Shown one piece after another: positions 56,310-64,000 of a stretch of DNA of 64,000 bases. Positions within the stretch are counted from its first letter, which is position 1, and each line of letters begins with the position of its first letter. A program made the position numbers and the translations under genes. A model generated the notes under the pieces. It was not told the DNA's origin. It saw nothing but the letters and a program-made list of their open reading frames with translations, and made no database searches. This DNA comes from Oegoconia quadripuncta. Its lineage: Eukaryota; Arthropoda; Insecta; Lepidoptera; Autostichidae. The DNA lies in assembly GCA_949316235.1 (NCBI GenBank), contig OX438747.1, forward strand, positions 4,588,501 through 4,652,500. Direction: 5' to 3'.

Positions 56310-56915
56310 TACCGGATGAGTTTTTTTTACCGTAAATAGGGCATATTAGATCAGTGAAATATAAGGTATTGGCATAGGTAGTTTTTTTTTTTTTTCTAAA
56401 CCATTCATTGACGCACACGCTGACCGGATATTGATATGCGACTGGCGGGATTCGTAGGGTTCCTATCGTGAAATTTGAAAGTCGTATTTTCGCCAACTTT
56501 TTTTATTTATTTATTTTAATGATTTAATTATGTGTAATAACTTCTATTTCATTTACCTAATATGCCCTATTTTTTCCTTACGGTAAAAAAAACTCACCTG
56601 TATATCAGTATTATCTGTGCAACACATGATTTCTGTAAAAAGAAATGTCATATTTCACTTTTGTATTTTACACCTTAGTTACCTCATCTGGTATACTGGT
56701 CGTCATCTGGATGATAAGGTCTTGAAAAAAAAAAGCTACCTATGCCAATAATTTCTATTTCATTTACCTAATATGCCCTATTTTTTCCTTACGGTAATAA
56801 AAAACTCATCCGGTATATCAGTATTATCTGTGCAACACATGATTTCTGTAAAAAGAAATGTCATATTTCACTTTCATATTTTACACCTCAGTTACCTCGT
56901 CTGGTAGTTTATGAC
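56310..56915. repeat. Repeat S cluster: one inverted and two direct copies
   Basis: An inverted fragment (56310-56390, TTTTTTTTACCGTAAATAGG) is followed by two direct copies, 56538-56705 and 56748-56915, that match for about 168 bases (ATATGCCCTATTTTTTCC, TATCAGTATTATCTGTGCAA, AGAAATGTCATATTTCACTT). The copies are 210 apart and about 95% alike by eye. Confidence 0.8.
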
Positions 56916-57161
56916 CTTCCCTTTGGAATCAATCGGGATCAAAGTGGTCCACCTATAAGGATATAAAGGTTTCACCCCAGCGACCGCCGACGTCAGACGA
57001 CGGCTAAAGAATTTGTCTAGTTCATAACTGTTTTTGGTTTCCCAAAGTGGATAGTAGACTTTGGACTTTTGTATTTCATTATGAAAGGGGTGTAAAGGCA
57101 ATTCGTGGTACCCTTCATTATTGAAGTACCTACTAAGACCAGTACCAGTAATCGTTCTGAG

Positions 57162-57291
57162 TAAGGATGAGCGATAATGATAGAGTATTGAGTCTGAAAT
57201 CGATAGAAATATCGATATCATATTAATATCATCATCTTCTGATGCAATGGCGCCAGCGTACTGGGATATCGATAAATATTGCTCATCCTTA
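57162..57291. mobile_element. Small (130-bp) inverted-repeat element
   Basis: TAAGGATGAGCGATAAT and ATATTGCTCATCCTTA are inverted ends. GTTCTGAG on the left and GTTCTAAA on the right match at 6 of 8 positions, suggesting a decayed 8-bp duplication. ATCGATATC-type words fill the interior. Confidence 0.6.
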
Positions 57292-58762
57292 GTTCTAAAC
57301 GGTAGGTGGAGAGATATGTGACGTCCATTCGACGAATTTACACTTTTTCCCCATAACTAAGATAGTAACCCGTATTTATAAAATCTATTTGACACATTCC
57401 TGGTGATTATATTTTATGATATTACTTTACATTACTGAAATACAGTATTCAATTCTACTGCCTTGCTTTCAGAACCAGCAATTAAGTTTAATAAACTGAT
57501 AACTTATGTACTAATTGAAATGAGCCATTTATTTTAAACGCTTTATGTATAGCAACAAATGGCACCTTTTAAAAATTTCACGTTAATGTACTTTAAGTTG
57601 CTATTTATCACGAAAATACAAACTGTTATTTTGTAGAGTAGCCATCCCTAAATTTGGGAAAGCCCTAAATAATAACAGTAAATTACTTTGGACCTCTTTG
57701 GAAAGATATCGATTTCAGCCTGTCGGTATTAATTCTTTCTTGACAACTTCATGTCAGTCCAATTCCCAGTAATATTACTGGTCATAGCATCACGACCATA
57801 TTATAGATGAGCAGCATTACTGCTGGTATGTCTATGTCACAGTGCTGGAAGACTTCACATTGTTTATTATGTTGTTATTCACAGTCATTATTTGCGTCAC
57901 CATTAGTTAAAAAAAATATCCAATCTATTCTTGAACGAATTCACTGATTGGGCGGAGACAACCGACAGTATTAACGGTTTACCTTTCGAAGTATTCAGAC
58001 TCTCACTCAACCAACCCCTTTGAGGGGTCGCACTCCACGTCGTTACGTCAAATTGTTTCTATAGTGTTAAGGAATATTTAGAATTTAAAAAATAATTAGA
58101 TGATATTAAGTGATAATACGAATTGTTGAAAAGTATCTGTTACATTAGCAATTGAACGGAACCTGAAACCATTTGCACACCTGCATGCAGGTTGAACTCA
58201 TTGTGGACGAACTATACCTAACATCTCTTTTACTGTGTTCTGGCAAATAAACTATTTGTATTTGTATTTGTCCACGCTCTATTTTTATTCATGCCAACCA
58301 ATAGCATTTGGAAACATACTTGAACAGATATACTTACATGAGTAAAATATCTTAGCCAAAAAGACGGGATGTCCTAATCATCAACAGCCATATAGGTCCC
58401 CACTGTTGGGGCACAGCACTGGGAGTGAGTATGTGCCATAATCCACATCGCGGGCCCAGTTGGTGGATTTGTGTCGGACTAGCCTGACAGTCAGGGTTTT
58501 TAAGCTGCACCTGCAGGCCACCGACTGTCTTCAATTGAAAACAATTGAATGCTCTAATAATGACCACTCATTTATTTTTGTGATGTGGAAGTTTTGTACA
58601 TTATGCGACTAAAGTTTTGTAGGGGCTTTTTGGCGGCATCTCGGCGAGTGAAGTTGCATTTTTATTTATAATTCTTATAATTTGTGCATTCTAACTTTTC
58701 AAGCTTAATAATGGTAGAATATTGTACAGCAAACGTTAGTGTTGGTGTACAGGTGAAAGGAA
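57292..58762. other. Unassigned stretch with a retroelement tail
   Basis: 58233-58270 has GGCAAATAAACTATTTG then TATTTG units, resembling a non-LTR 3' tail. 58365-58535 is GC-richer (CACTGTTGGGGCACAGC) and may be a repeat, unclassified. No gene. Confidence 0.4.
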
Positions 58763-58941
58763 GTGTAAATTAAAGTGAGTAACGGAGCTTTCGGGTTCCC
58801 ACAAGAAGCCGCCGAAATCTTTTGTAAAGCATTCTGCCACTTTACTGAAGAATGACTTGACCGTGACTAGACTCTGTATACGCCAAGTATACGACGAATT
58901 ACCTACTTGTTTTGACTGAGACTGACTTATAAACTGAAGAA
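58763..58941 (+). repeat. Dispersed repeat Q, copy 2
   Basis: Direct copy of 51857-52036, same strand, 6.9 kb away. It includes the GTATAC inverted pair and a 4-base insertion (TACC) after GACGAATTACC. Confidence 0.85.
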
Positions 58942-59121
58942 ATAAGAGAAATAAAATTTTTCACTCGAAACTGGCAGTAATGTCCCTCGACAGTGAGGTT
59001 GACTGGTTGCCATCCTCAAAAATAAGAAGAAGAAGAAAGTTTTGTAGATCCATATTTAAATCGGTGTCTAAAGAAATATATCTATTGGTTACTTAGGTCT
59101 TTTATCATCTTTCAATCAATT

Positions 59122-59195
59122 CTACCACCATCGGCCTCATCTTCACTTAACATCAGGTGTGTTTGAGGTCAAGTGCTAACCCGTTGTGGATAAAA
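59122..59195 (+). mobile_element. SINE-B 3' fragment
   Basis: CTACCACCATCGGCCTCATC to CCCGTTGTGGATAAAA. Confidence 0.75.
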
Positions 59196-59539
59196 TTTTT
59201 TATTAAATATGCTTTATTGCTTGAATAAGGCTTGTTTGTTATAGAACGTCCTTCTTTTACATAAAATTATGATCGTTTTTCCTCTGCCTTAAGACTTGCA
59301 ATTACTCTAATGCCTCTCCTAGGGCGTTTAAAAGTTGGCGCGCTGAAGTATTACCATATTCATATATTTTATGTTAATTAAACCGTGAGCTGCTTTAATA
59401 AAAAGTGCCTCAATTCGTTATATATTCAAGTAGGTAATATAATGGCTTTGAGATCCACGTTCCTGATCTGGTACTTCGGATTATATTTGATGATTCAGGA
59501 AATTGATAATGATAAAAAAATGATACTAAAGCCAAAGCC

Positions 59540-59834
59540 TTTGAGCCCGTAAACATCCCACTGCAGGGATATAGGCCTTCCCTCGTAAATGAGGGAGTAT
59601 GGGCCACGATGACCCAAATGCGGGTTGGGGACTTCACATGCCTTTGAATTTTGATTCTCAGGCTTGCAGGTTTCCTCACGATGTTTTCCTTCACCGTTTA
59701 AGAGCAGTCGGATAAATGCACATAAGTAATTAAATTAAATTTAATAAAACTCATTGGTACGTGGCCTGCCTGGGAATCGAACCAGGGCCTCCTATATTGG
59801 GAGACCGCGTCTTAACCGTGGAGCCACCGACGCT
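59540..59834 (-). mobile_element. SINE-C copy
   Basis: The minus-strand head is GTCGGTGGCTCCACGGTTAA with B-box CTGGTTCGATTCCCAGGC, then CACGTACCAATGAG, AACGGTGAAGGAAAACATCG and a 3' part containing CCTGCAGTGGGATG. The head matches 39579-39660. Confidence 0.8.
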
Positions 59835-59887
59835 TATAAGAATAAAGAAGTTAAAATGAAAACTACCACTACTAGGTAAGCTTTACA

Positions 59888-60055
59888 AGCTAATGAGTAA
59901 TGGTCGAAGAAGTTATAAAATGTACATTCCGTTGAAAATTATTTCTCAATCAACAAAAAGGCCCCTTGTAAGTGTGCATTATGAGGTTACTCGTCATATA
60001 TCTCGATACGGAATCCTACACTGCGCGTCGTCCGATACGCAGTTCGCCGGTATTT
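59888..60055 (+). repeat. Dispersed repeat T, copy 2
   Basis: ACAAGCTAATGAGTAATGG, GTTATAAAATGTACATTCCG, CCGATACGCAGTTCGCCGG as at 36541-36690. Confidence 0.7.
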
Positions 60056-61268
60056 TCTTTTGTGTGAGTTTTTATCTATTTGGAATTTTAACAAAAACAT
60101 TACTAAAATACTGCACCGTTAAAAGTAAAACTCCGACCGTTTGTTTTAAATGTCTTTATGTTGTGAAAACATCCCGATATGACCGATCGCGGGGAAATAA
60201 GCTGGGCAATGGTGGTCACTGCAGTTACCAAAAAAACTAAAATCCCTAAAATCGCGAATGTCGCGAATTTCAAGTCACAGCCCCTGCCCCGCACCACCTT
60301 CGAACGTCCGTTGAGTTCGCACAGAGCGCTGGAAAGTTATGGGCGGCGTCACATTTTCGCGCGTTTCTCAAGTAATGTTGCGAGTGCACAAAATAAACGA
60401 TGAGTGAATTGTTAGAATATACATTATTACATTATTTATCTGTTCATCCATATAGTTTGGATGTTCGAGAATAGATTTATAAAACGTTTGTTGTGATAAA
60501 TATTATAATTAATTAATTATGATGTATTTTTTTAACTTTTCTCACCTACGGGCAATGAGAGTCGGGTGTTTTAACTGCCAATTTCAGACTGTATAACAAA
60601 AAGCCTCTGACGTGACGTGGACATATCTTGTATTGGACATAATGGTTGCGTCTTTATAATTTCTTTGACACATCGATAGTTTTTAGTTTTAACCCCTGAT
60701 GGAATGATCTTATAAGTTTGAAGCGTGTTTGTCTGTGTGCCTGTCTTATAGCATAGCAACGCCATAACGGCTGAACCCATTTGAAAACGGTTTTTCCATT
60801 TTCGAAAGCTGGTCGTGATGGGTCTTAACTATGTTTGATTGAAATCGATTAACTTTTTTTTTCAATTTATTGTAACTATTTTTATTATCTATATTCTTAA
60901 ATCGGGAAATTTCTCGAAGATCGCATATCTGTAGTAGAGTATGAGTGAGATAAAATATTAACAATCTCTAAGCTAAGATAAAGGCAGGCTATTGTATTAA
61001 CTCGACATCAGCGCCATTTTCCGCTGGGAGTATCGACTCGTCAGGTAAATATGGGGGTTGTATGCTATCAAAACGAAAACATTCCACATCATTAATCTCA
61101 GGAATATTTTACATACTTATTTTACATAAATTGCTCAATAATCAACAGCTATTCATAGATGATGAGAGTATGTAAGGTACGTGACTTTACTATGATTTGC
61201 CTATCGAATTGACCAACTGACACACTCTTCGAATAATTAGTGTTTCACAATTTTTAATAGGAATTGAA
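60056..61268. other. Intergenic stretch upstream of the cysteine-rich gene
   Basis: 60179-60403 is GC-richer and has a 74-codon ATG frame with no motif. 60690-60840 resembles the unclassified repeat at 28168. No gene is claimed. Confidence 0.4.
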
Positions 61269-61275
61269 TATAAAG
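61269..61275 (+). promoter_or_regulatory. TATA box of the cysteine-rich secreted protein gene
   Basis: TATAAAG lies about 30 bases before a likely start near 61299-61305 and 89 bases before the ATG. A second AT-rich word (CATATATACAT, 61299) is closer and would leave a shorter leader. Confidence 0.5.
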
Positions 61276-61357
61276 ACTTCTACAAGGCAGCGCAATTCAT
61301 ATATACATAGAAAAAATATCGAGTGACAATTCTGTGTGTGCGCATATTTTCGTGGAA

Positions 61358-61402
61358 ATGCAGCGACTTGTTTTAATGGTTTTCTTACTGTGCCTACTTA
61401 AG
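61358..61402 (+). CDS. Signal-peptide exon of a cysteine-rich secreted protein
   Basis: ATG at 61358 in context GGAAATG, then 15 codons MQRLVLMVFLLCLLK ending exactly at a consensus donor (CTTAAG|GTGAGC), phase 0. Arg near the N-terminus followed by an unbroken hydrophobic core (LVLMVFLLCLL) is a classical secretion signal. Very short first exons that hold just the signal peptide are common in insect genes for small secreted proteins. The next exon in phase is 63059-63478. An alternative phase-0 acceptor before 62224 would lead to a different product. A cleavage site with small residues at -3/-1 is not obvious at the join, so a missing short middle exon is possible. Confidence 0.75.
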
Positions 61403-61464
61403 GTGAGCATTATCTATATATCACGTGTAAACATGATTAAAACTTACAGCGAATGGAGATCTAA

Positions 61465-61948
61465 CTAATATTATAAATGCAAAAGTTTGGATACTTGTTT
61501 GTTTGTTTGTTGCATTGAGCAAAACGGATGGACGGATTTGAATAAAATTTAGTATATAGGTAGAATATACCCTGGATTGACATATAGGATTTTTTTATCC
61601 CGATAAAGTAAGTAGTTCTCGCGGGATTTCGGATATTTTTATCCCGATAAAGTAAGTAGTTCCCGCGGGATAGCCAAATTTCCGCGATAAAGTTACTATA
61701 CACAGGCGAAGCCGCAGGCGGAAAGCTAATATTATAAATGCGAAAGTTTGCATGTTTGTATCTTGCTCAATCACGGCGAAACGGATGAACGGATTTGGAT
61801 GAAGTTTGGTATATAGGTAGTATATACTCTAGATTAAGACATAGGATATTGTTTATCCCGATAAAGTGAGTAGGTAGTTCCCGCGGGATAAACAAATTTC
61901 CGCGATAAAGTTATTCCACGCAGGTGAAGTCGCGGGCGCGAAAGCTAA
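61465..61948 (-). mobile_element. Two tandem copies of repeat D in the intron
   Basis: Copies 61465-61728 and 61729-61948, both on the minus strand and abutting (AGGCGGAAAGCTAATATTAT spans the joint). The first has an extra internal duplication of TTTTTATCCCGATAAAGTAA plus the following GTAGTT and CGCGGGAT words (61591 and 61635). Confidence 0.8.
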
Positions 61949-62223
61949 TTTGTATACAAAGTAATGTTCCTTTATTAATGAATTGTTGTGAAACACCATG
62001 AAGCCCCGAAAAAATGTCATTTTTGCAAATTACGCGTCGATATGGCTTCTAAAGCCGTGTCTGTGTAGTATTTTATTTAAAGGTTGTTAATACTTCATTA
62101 ATCCACGCATATCTAGGCACAACCCTGAAATTCTAAAAAAAATTGCTGTCCCATTCGATTTCCAGTGATTTCACTGAGGCACAACGATCTTATTTCTTTT
62201 CGTCCGTCTTCTACCAACTACAG

Positions 62224-62502
62224 AAAAACAATTTTAGTAAATGGTCTTTCGATTTAGATCTTTTTAACACTAGTTTTATATCGGCGAGGTGTCAACTCTC
62301 AGTCAAAATATATTTTGCTCGAATTACAGGGTTAAAGTCCATACATAAATATTGTGAAAATCTGATGACGCATGAGATAGAGAACGGAACGGTAGTGAAG
62401 TCGGCTGTTTTGCCAATTCTTGGCGATACAATTTATCATGTCGAAGGAAAGACTTTTGCGAACGGAGAGCGCCTGATAGTAACTAATAGCAACATACAAT
62501 AA
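62224..62502 (+). CDS. Unrecognised ORF in the intron; possible alternative terminal exon
   Basis: The plus-strand frame is open from 62143 (TTG, no ATG near the start) to TAA at 62500-62502, 119 codons. A pyrimidine-rich acceptor (CGTCCGTCTTCTACCAACTACAG) lies before 62224 in phase 0, which would join the signal-peptide exon to 92 further residues (KNNFSKWSFDLDLFNTSF, ending LIVTNSNIQ). Composition is protein-like, with LPILGDTIYHVEGKTFANG near the end. Bases 62248-62298 recur at 38885-38934, where the frame differs afterwards, so part of the ORF is repeated DNA. It might instead be a fragment of an unidentified mobile element. I do not recognise the protein. Confidence 0.35.
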   Translation, partial: KNNFSKWSFDLDLFNTSFISARCQLSVKIYFARITGLKSIHKYCENLMTHEIENGTVVKSAVLPILGDTIYHVEGKTFANGERLIVTNSNIQ

Positions 62503-62588
62503 ATAACATAATGCAACGATTTGTCGAATCGGCGTCATAGCTCCGCTTGGTAAGGTTAGATTTGTACTATATTAATTCTGTGCCTATA

Positions 62589-62622
62589 GCACAGTATAAC
62601 CATTTTTATGGTTATACTGTGC
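62589..62622. repeat. Perfect 15-bp hairpin with TTTT loop
   Basis: GCACAGTATAACCAT and ATGGTTATACTGTGC around TTTT, in the intron of the cysteine-rich gene. Confidence 0.85.
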
Positions 62623-62639
62623 CTATACTATGAGTATTA

Positions 62640-62805
62640 TGTCTGCGCGCGTGCCCATTTAAGAGCCCTGCACTTGTCGGTGGAGATTTTTCCATATCTC
62701 TCTCCTCTCCGCCTTCCTCTTTTTCTTTTCCCCTCTATTCTTACGTCTATTATGGTTTTGATGAAATCATCGTGTCGTATAAGGTGTCCCAGCAAAGTAG
62801 TAATA
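62640..62805 (-). mobile_element. Non-LTR RT C-terminal remnant
   Basis: Minus-strand frame contains LGHLIRHDDFIKTIIDVRIE and GKRKRGRRRG, the widespread 'LGHvlRHdefik.iieGKieGkRgRGRpr' tail of lepidopteran RTE-like ORFs. Upstream domains are absent. Confidence 0.7.
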
Positions 62806-63058
62806 TGAAAATATTTATTAAACTGACATATTGATGCCTCGCCGCAACTACAACTAAAATTGTTGCCAAAGCAGTACAATGGCATGACCTTGTGTCTGAG
62901 ACGCATTTTATATTTAACACTATCTTTTCTTTACAAAGTTATTGCTGTCGGAACAACATAGCCCCGGGAGTAAATACAAAGTTTTCTAAGAAATGCCATT
63001 ACTGATGGGCTCAATTTTTCCACGTATATTAATACAGGTGTACTGTTGTTAGTTCCAG

Positions 63059-63478
63059 GACATCAACACCCAATGCTGCGGACGGGTCTGCGAATCGAAT
63101 GTGTACCAGACCTGCGGCTGCCCCGCCACTCTTAGCGGCGTCCTCTGCTGCGATTCATACCCGAGCGGTAACGCCTTCTGCAACTGCGGCACTTGCAGCT
63201 CCTGCTTCAGGGACACTAAGGAACCCTGCAACACCTGTGATAAAAAAGCAAAGGCTGCTTGCTCCTGCGCTTTCCCAGAAGTTGTATACCCTCTAACGGC
63301 GATAGAAATGAATCCTCTGTTTCAGAGTAATGTCTGTGAGTCGTGCTGCTGTGATGATAAGGGGAAGAATACGTGCACATGCGAAGGAAAGTCCATCGTG
63401 TACTTTCCAGATGTTGAATACCCATTGTCGAATTTAGAAGTGAATCCGTTCTATTTCACTAATTGTTGGTCTTATTAA
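63059..63478 (+). CDS. Main exon of a novel-looking cysteine-rich secreted protein
   Basis: Acceptor TTGTTAGTTCCAG|GAC, phase 0; 139 codons to TAA at 63476-63478. With the signal exon the protein is 154 residues. The mature part has 22 cysteines, many in CC, CxC, CxxC and one CCC arrangement (TQCCGRVC, YQTCGCP, GVLCCDS, AFCNCGTCSSC, AACSCAF, NVCESCCCDD, NTCTCEG). It contains a duplicated motif, FPEVVYPLTAIEMNPL (residues 87-102) and FPDVEYPLSNLEVNPF (131-146), each placed after a CxC. Disulphide-bonded extracellular role or metal binding are both possible. Codon use is GC-richer than the flanks. No known family is recognised. It does not match the usual spacing of defensin, Kazal or EGF modules. 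Confidence 0.85.
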   Translation, partial: DINTQCCGRVCESNVYQTCGCPATLSGVLCCDSYPSGNAFCNCGTCSSCFRDTKEPCNTCDKKAKAACSCAFPEVVYPLTAIEMNPLFQSNVCESCCCDDKGKNTCTCEGKSIVYFPDVEYPLSNLEVNPFYFTNCWSY

Positions 63479-63490
63479 GGAAACTATATA

Positions 63491-63831
63491 ACCGCCTCCG
63501 TGGCTCAATGTAAACAACACTGAGTTTACGATTCGGAGGTCGCGGGTTCGATCCCCAGCGGGGTACATGTTTAAGTACTCGGTTTGGTTGGTGGTAGGGC
63601 ATATTAAAATGTCCGCCTGGCTAGCTACCACCATCTTATCTAAATCTGCCGCCAAGCAGCAATGTTAATAGCATTGTTGTGTTCCGGTTGTCAGAGATAA
63701 GATAGCCAGTCCCCCAAATGTGTTGGGGTTTCCGGGTTAGTACGCTTCCACCTTCGACCTCATCTTCACTTAACATCAGGTGTGATTGAGGTCAAGTACG
63801 AACCCGTCGTGCATAAAAAAAAAAAAAAAAA
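63491..63831 (+). mobile_element. SINE-B, full length, in the 3' UTR of the cysteine-rich gene
   Basis: Complete head and body and a long A-run (about 20). AAACTATAT is duplicated at 63481-63489 and 63832-63840. It begins 12 bases after the stop codon, so any transcript reaching the original polyadenylation site includes it. The clean duplication and long A-run make it the youngest-looking SINE here. Confidence 0.92.
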
Positions 63832-63840
63832 AAACTATAT

Positions 63841-64000
63841 TAAGTTAAGTAAGTATAAGGAAAATAATGAGGAATTGTTTAAGCACTGTAGAATATTAAC
63901 TGTGTACAACAAAATTAAAATGTCAATAGTTTTAGAAAAATTTCCCAACATAGCGCATTGTTAACAAAAACAAGTAGACCAAGTCATCTACGTAATTTGG
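63841..64000. other. AT-rich end of window
   Basis: Probably the displaced 3' UTR of the cysteine-rich gene. No AATAAA is visible before the window end; GAAAATAATGAGG near 63858 is the closest. Confidence 0.4.

Overview
The window looks like lepidopteran (butterfly or moth) nuclear DNA. It is AT-rich and intron-dominated, and it is densely packed with short tRNA-derived SINEs, RTE-like and CR1/jockey-like non-LTR retrotransposon pieces and small inverted-repeat DNA elements of the kinds common in Lepidoptera. There is no bacterial-style operon, no CRISPR array and no convincing stand-alone tRNA or rRNA gene. The species cannot be read from the sequence.

Two host genes can be supported. (1) A plus-strand gene whose start codon lies in a 56-base exon (6330-6385). 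Its only other visible exon is terminal (47277-48351), next to a 200-base assembly gap. The two exons have matching splice phases and together give a 362-residue coiled-coil protein that I do not recognise. The intervening intron of about 40.9 kb holds most of the window. A GC-rich stretch at 546-950 may be its promoter and non-coding first exon, and a 3' UTR follows from 48352. (2) A plus-strand gene at 61269-63478 with a TATA box, a 15-codon signal-peptide exon (61358-61402) and a second exon (63059-63478). It encodes a secreted, very cysteine-rich protein (22 Cys in 139 residues) with an internal duplication. A full-length SINE with target-site duplications sits 12 bases after its stop codon.

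Mobile DNA accounts for most of the rest. The largest unit is a minus-strand non-LTR element (22577-26390) flanked by an 8-bp target-site duplication and inserted inside a SINE. It carries a coiled-coil ORF1 with a degenerate SGNH-like C-terminus and a reverse transcriptase ORF, but the endonuclease region is missing. A 5'-truncated and mutated relative lies at 44660-47045 and runs into the assembly gap. Four shorter 3' ends of related elements occur between 8.4 and 15.6 kb. About twenty copies of one SINE family (here SINE-B), about ten of another (SINE-A) and two of a third (SINE-C) are scattered on both strands. Inverted-repeat DNA elements include two hAT-like ones with perfect 8-bp target-site duplications (27342-27654 and 41878-42637), a TA-flanked element with perfect 18-bp terminal repeats (2200-2775) and two dispersed copies of a 400-bp element (9007-9406 and 52423-52821).

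Other structure includes a 130-bp x 6 tandem array that seems to be an amplified reverse-transcriptase fragment (36911-37692), a 21-bp minisatellite (34145-34315), a large inverted duplication (14390-14814 against 16500-16958), several perfect hairpins and several dispersed direct repeats. SINE-A, SINE-B and SINE-C are labels used only in this annotation.
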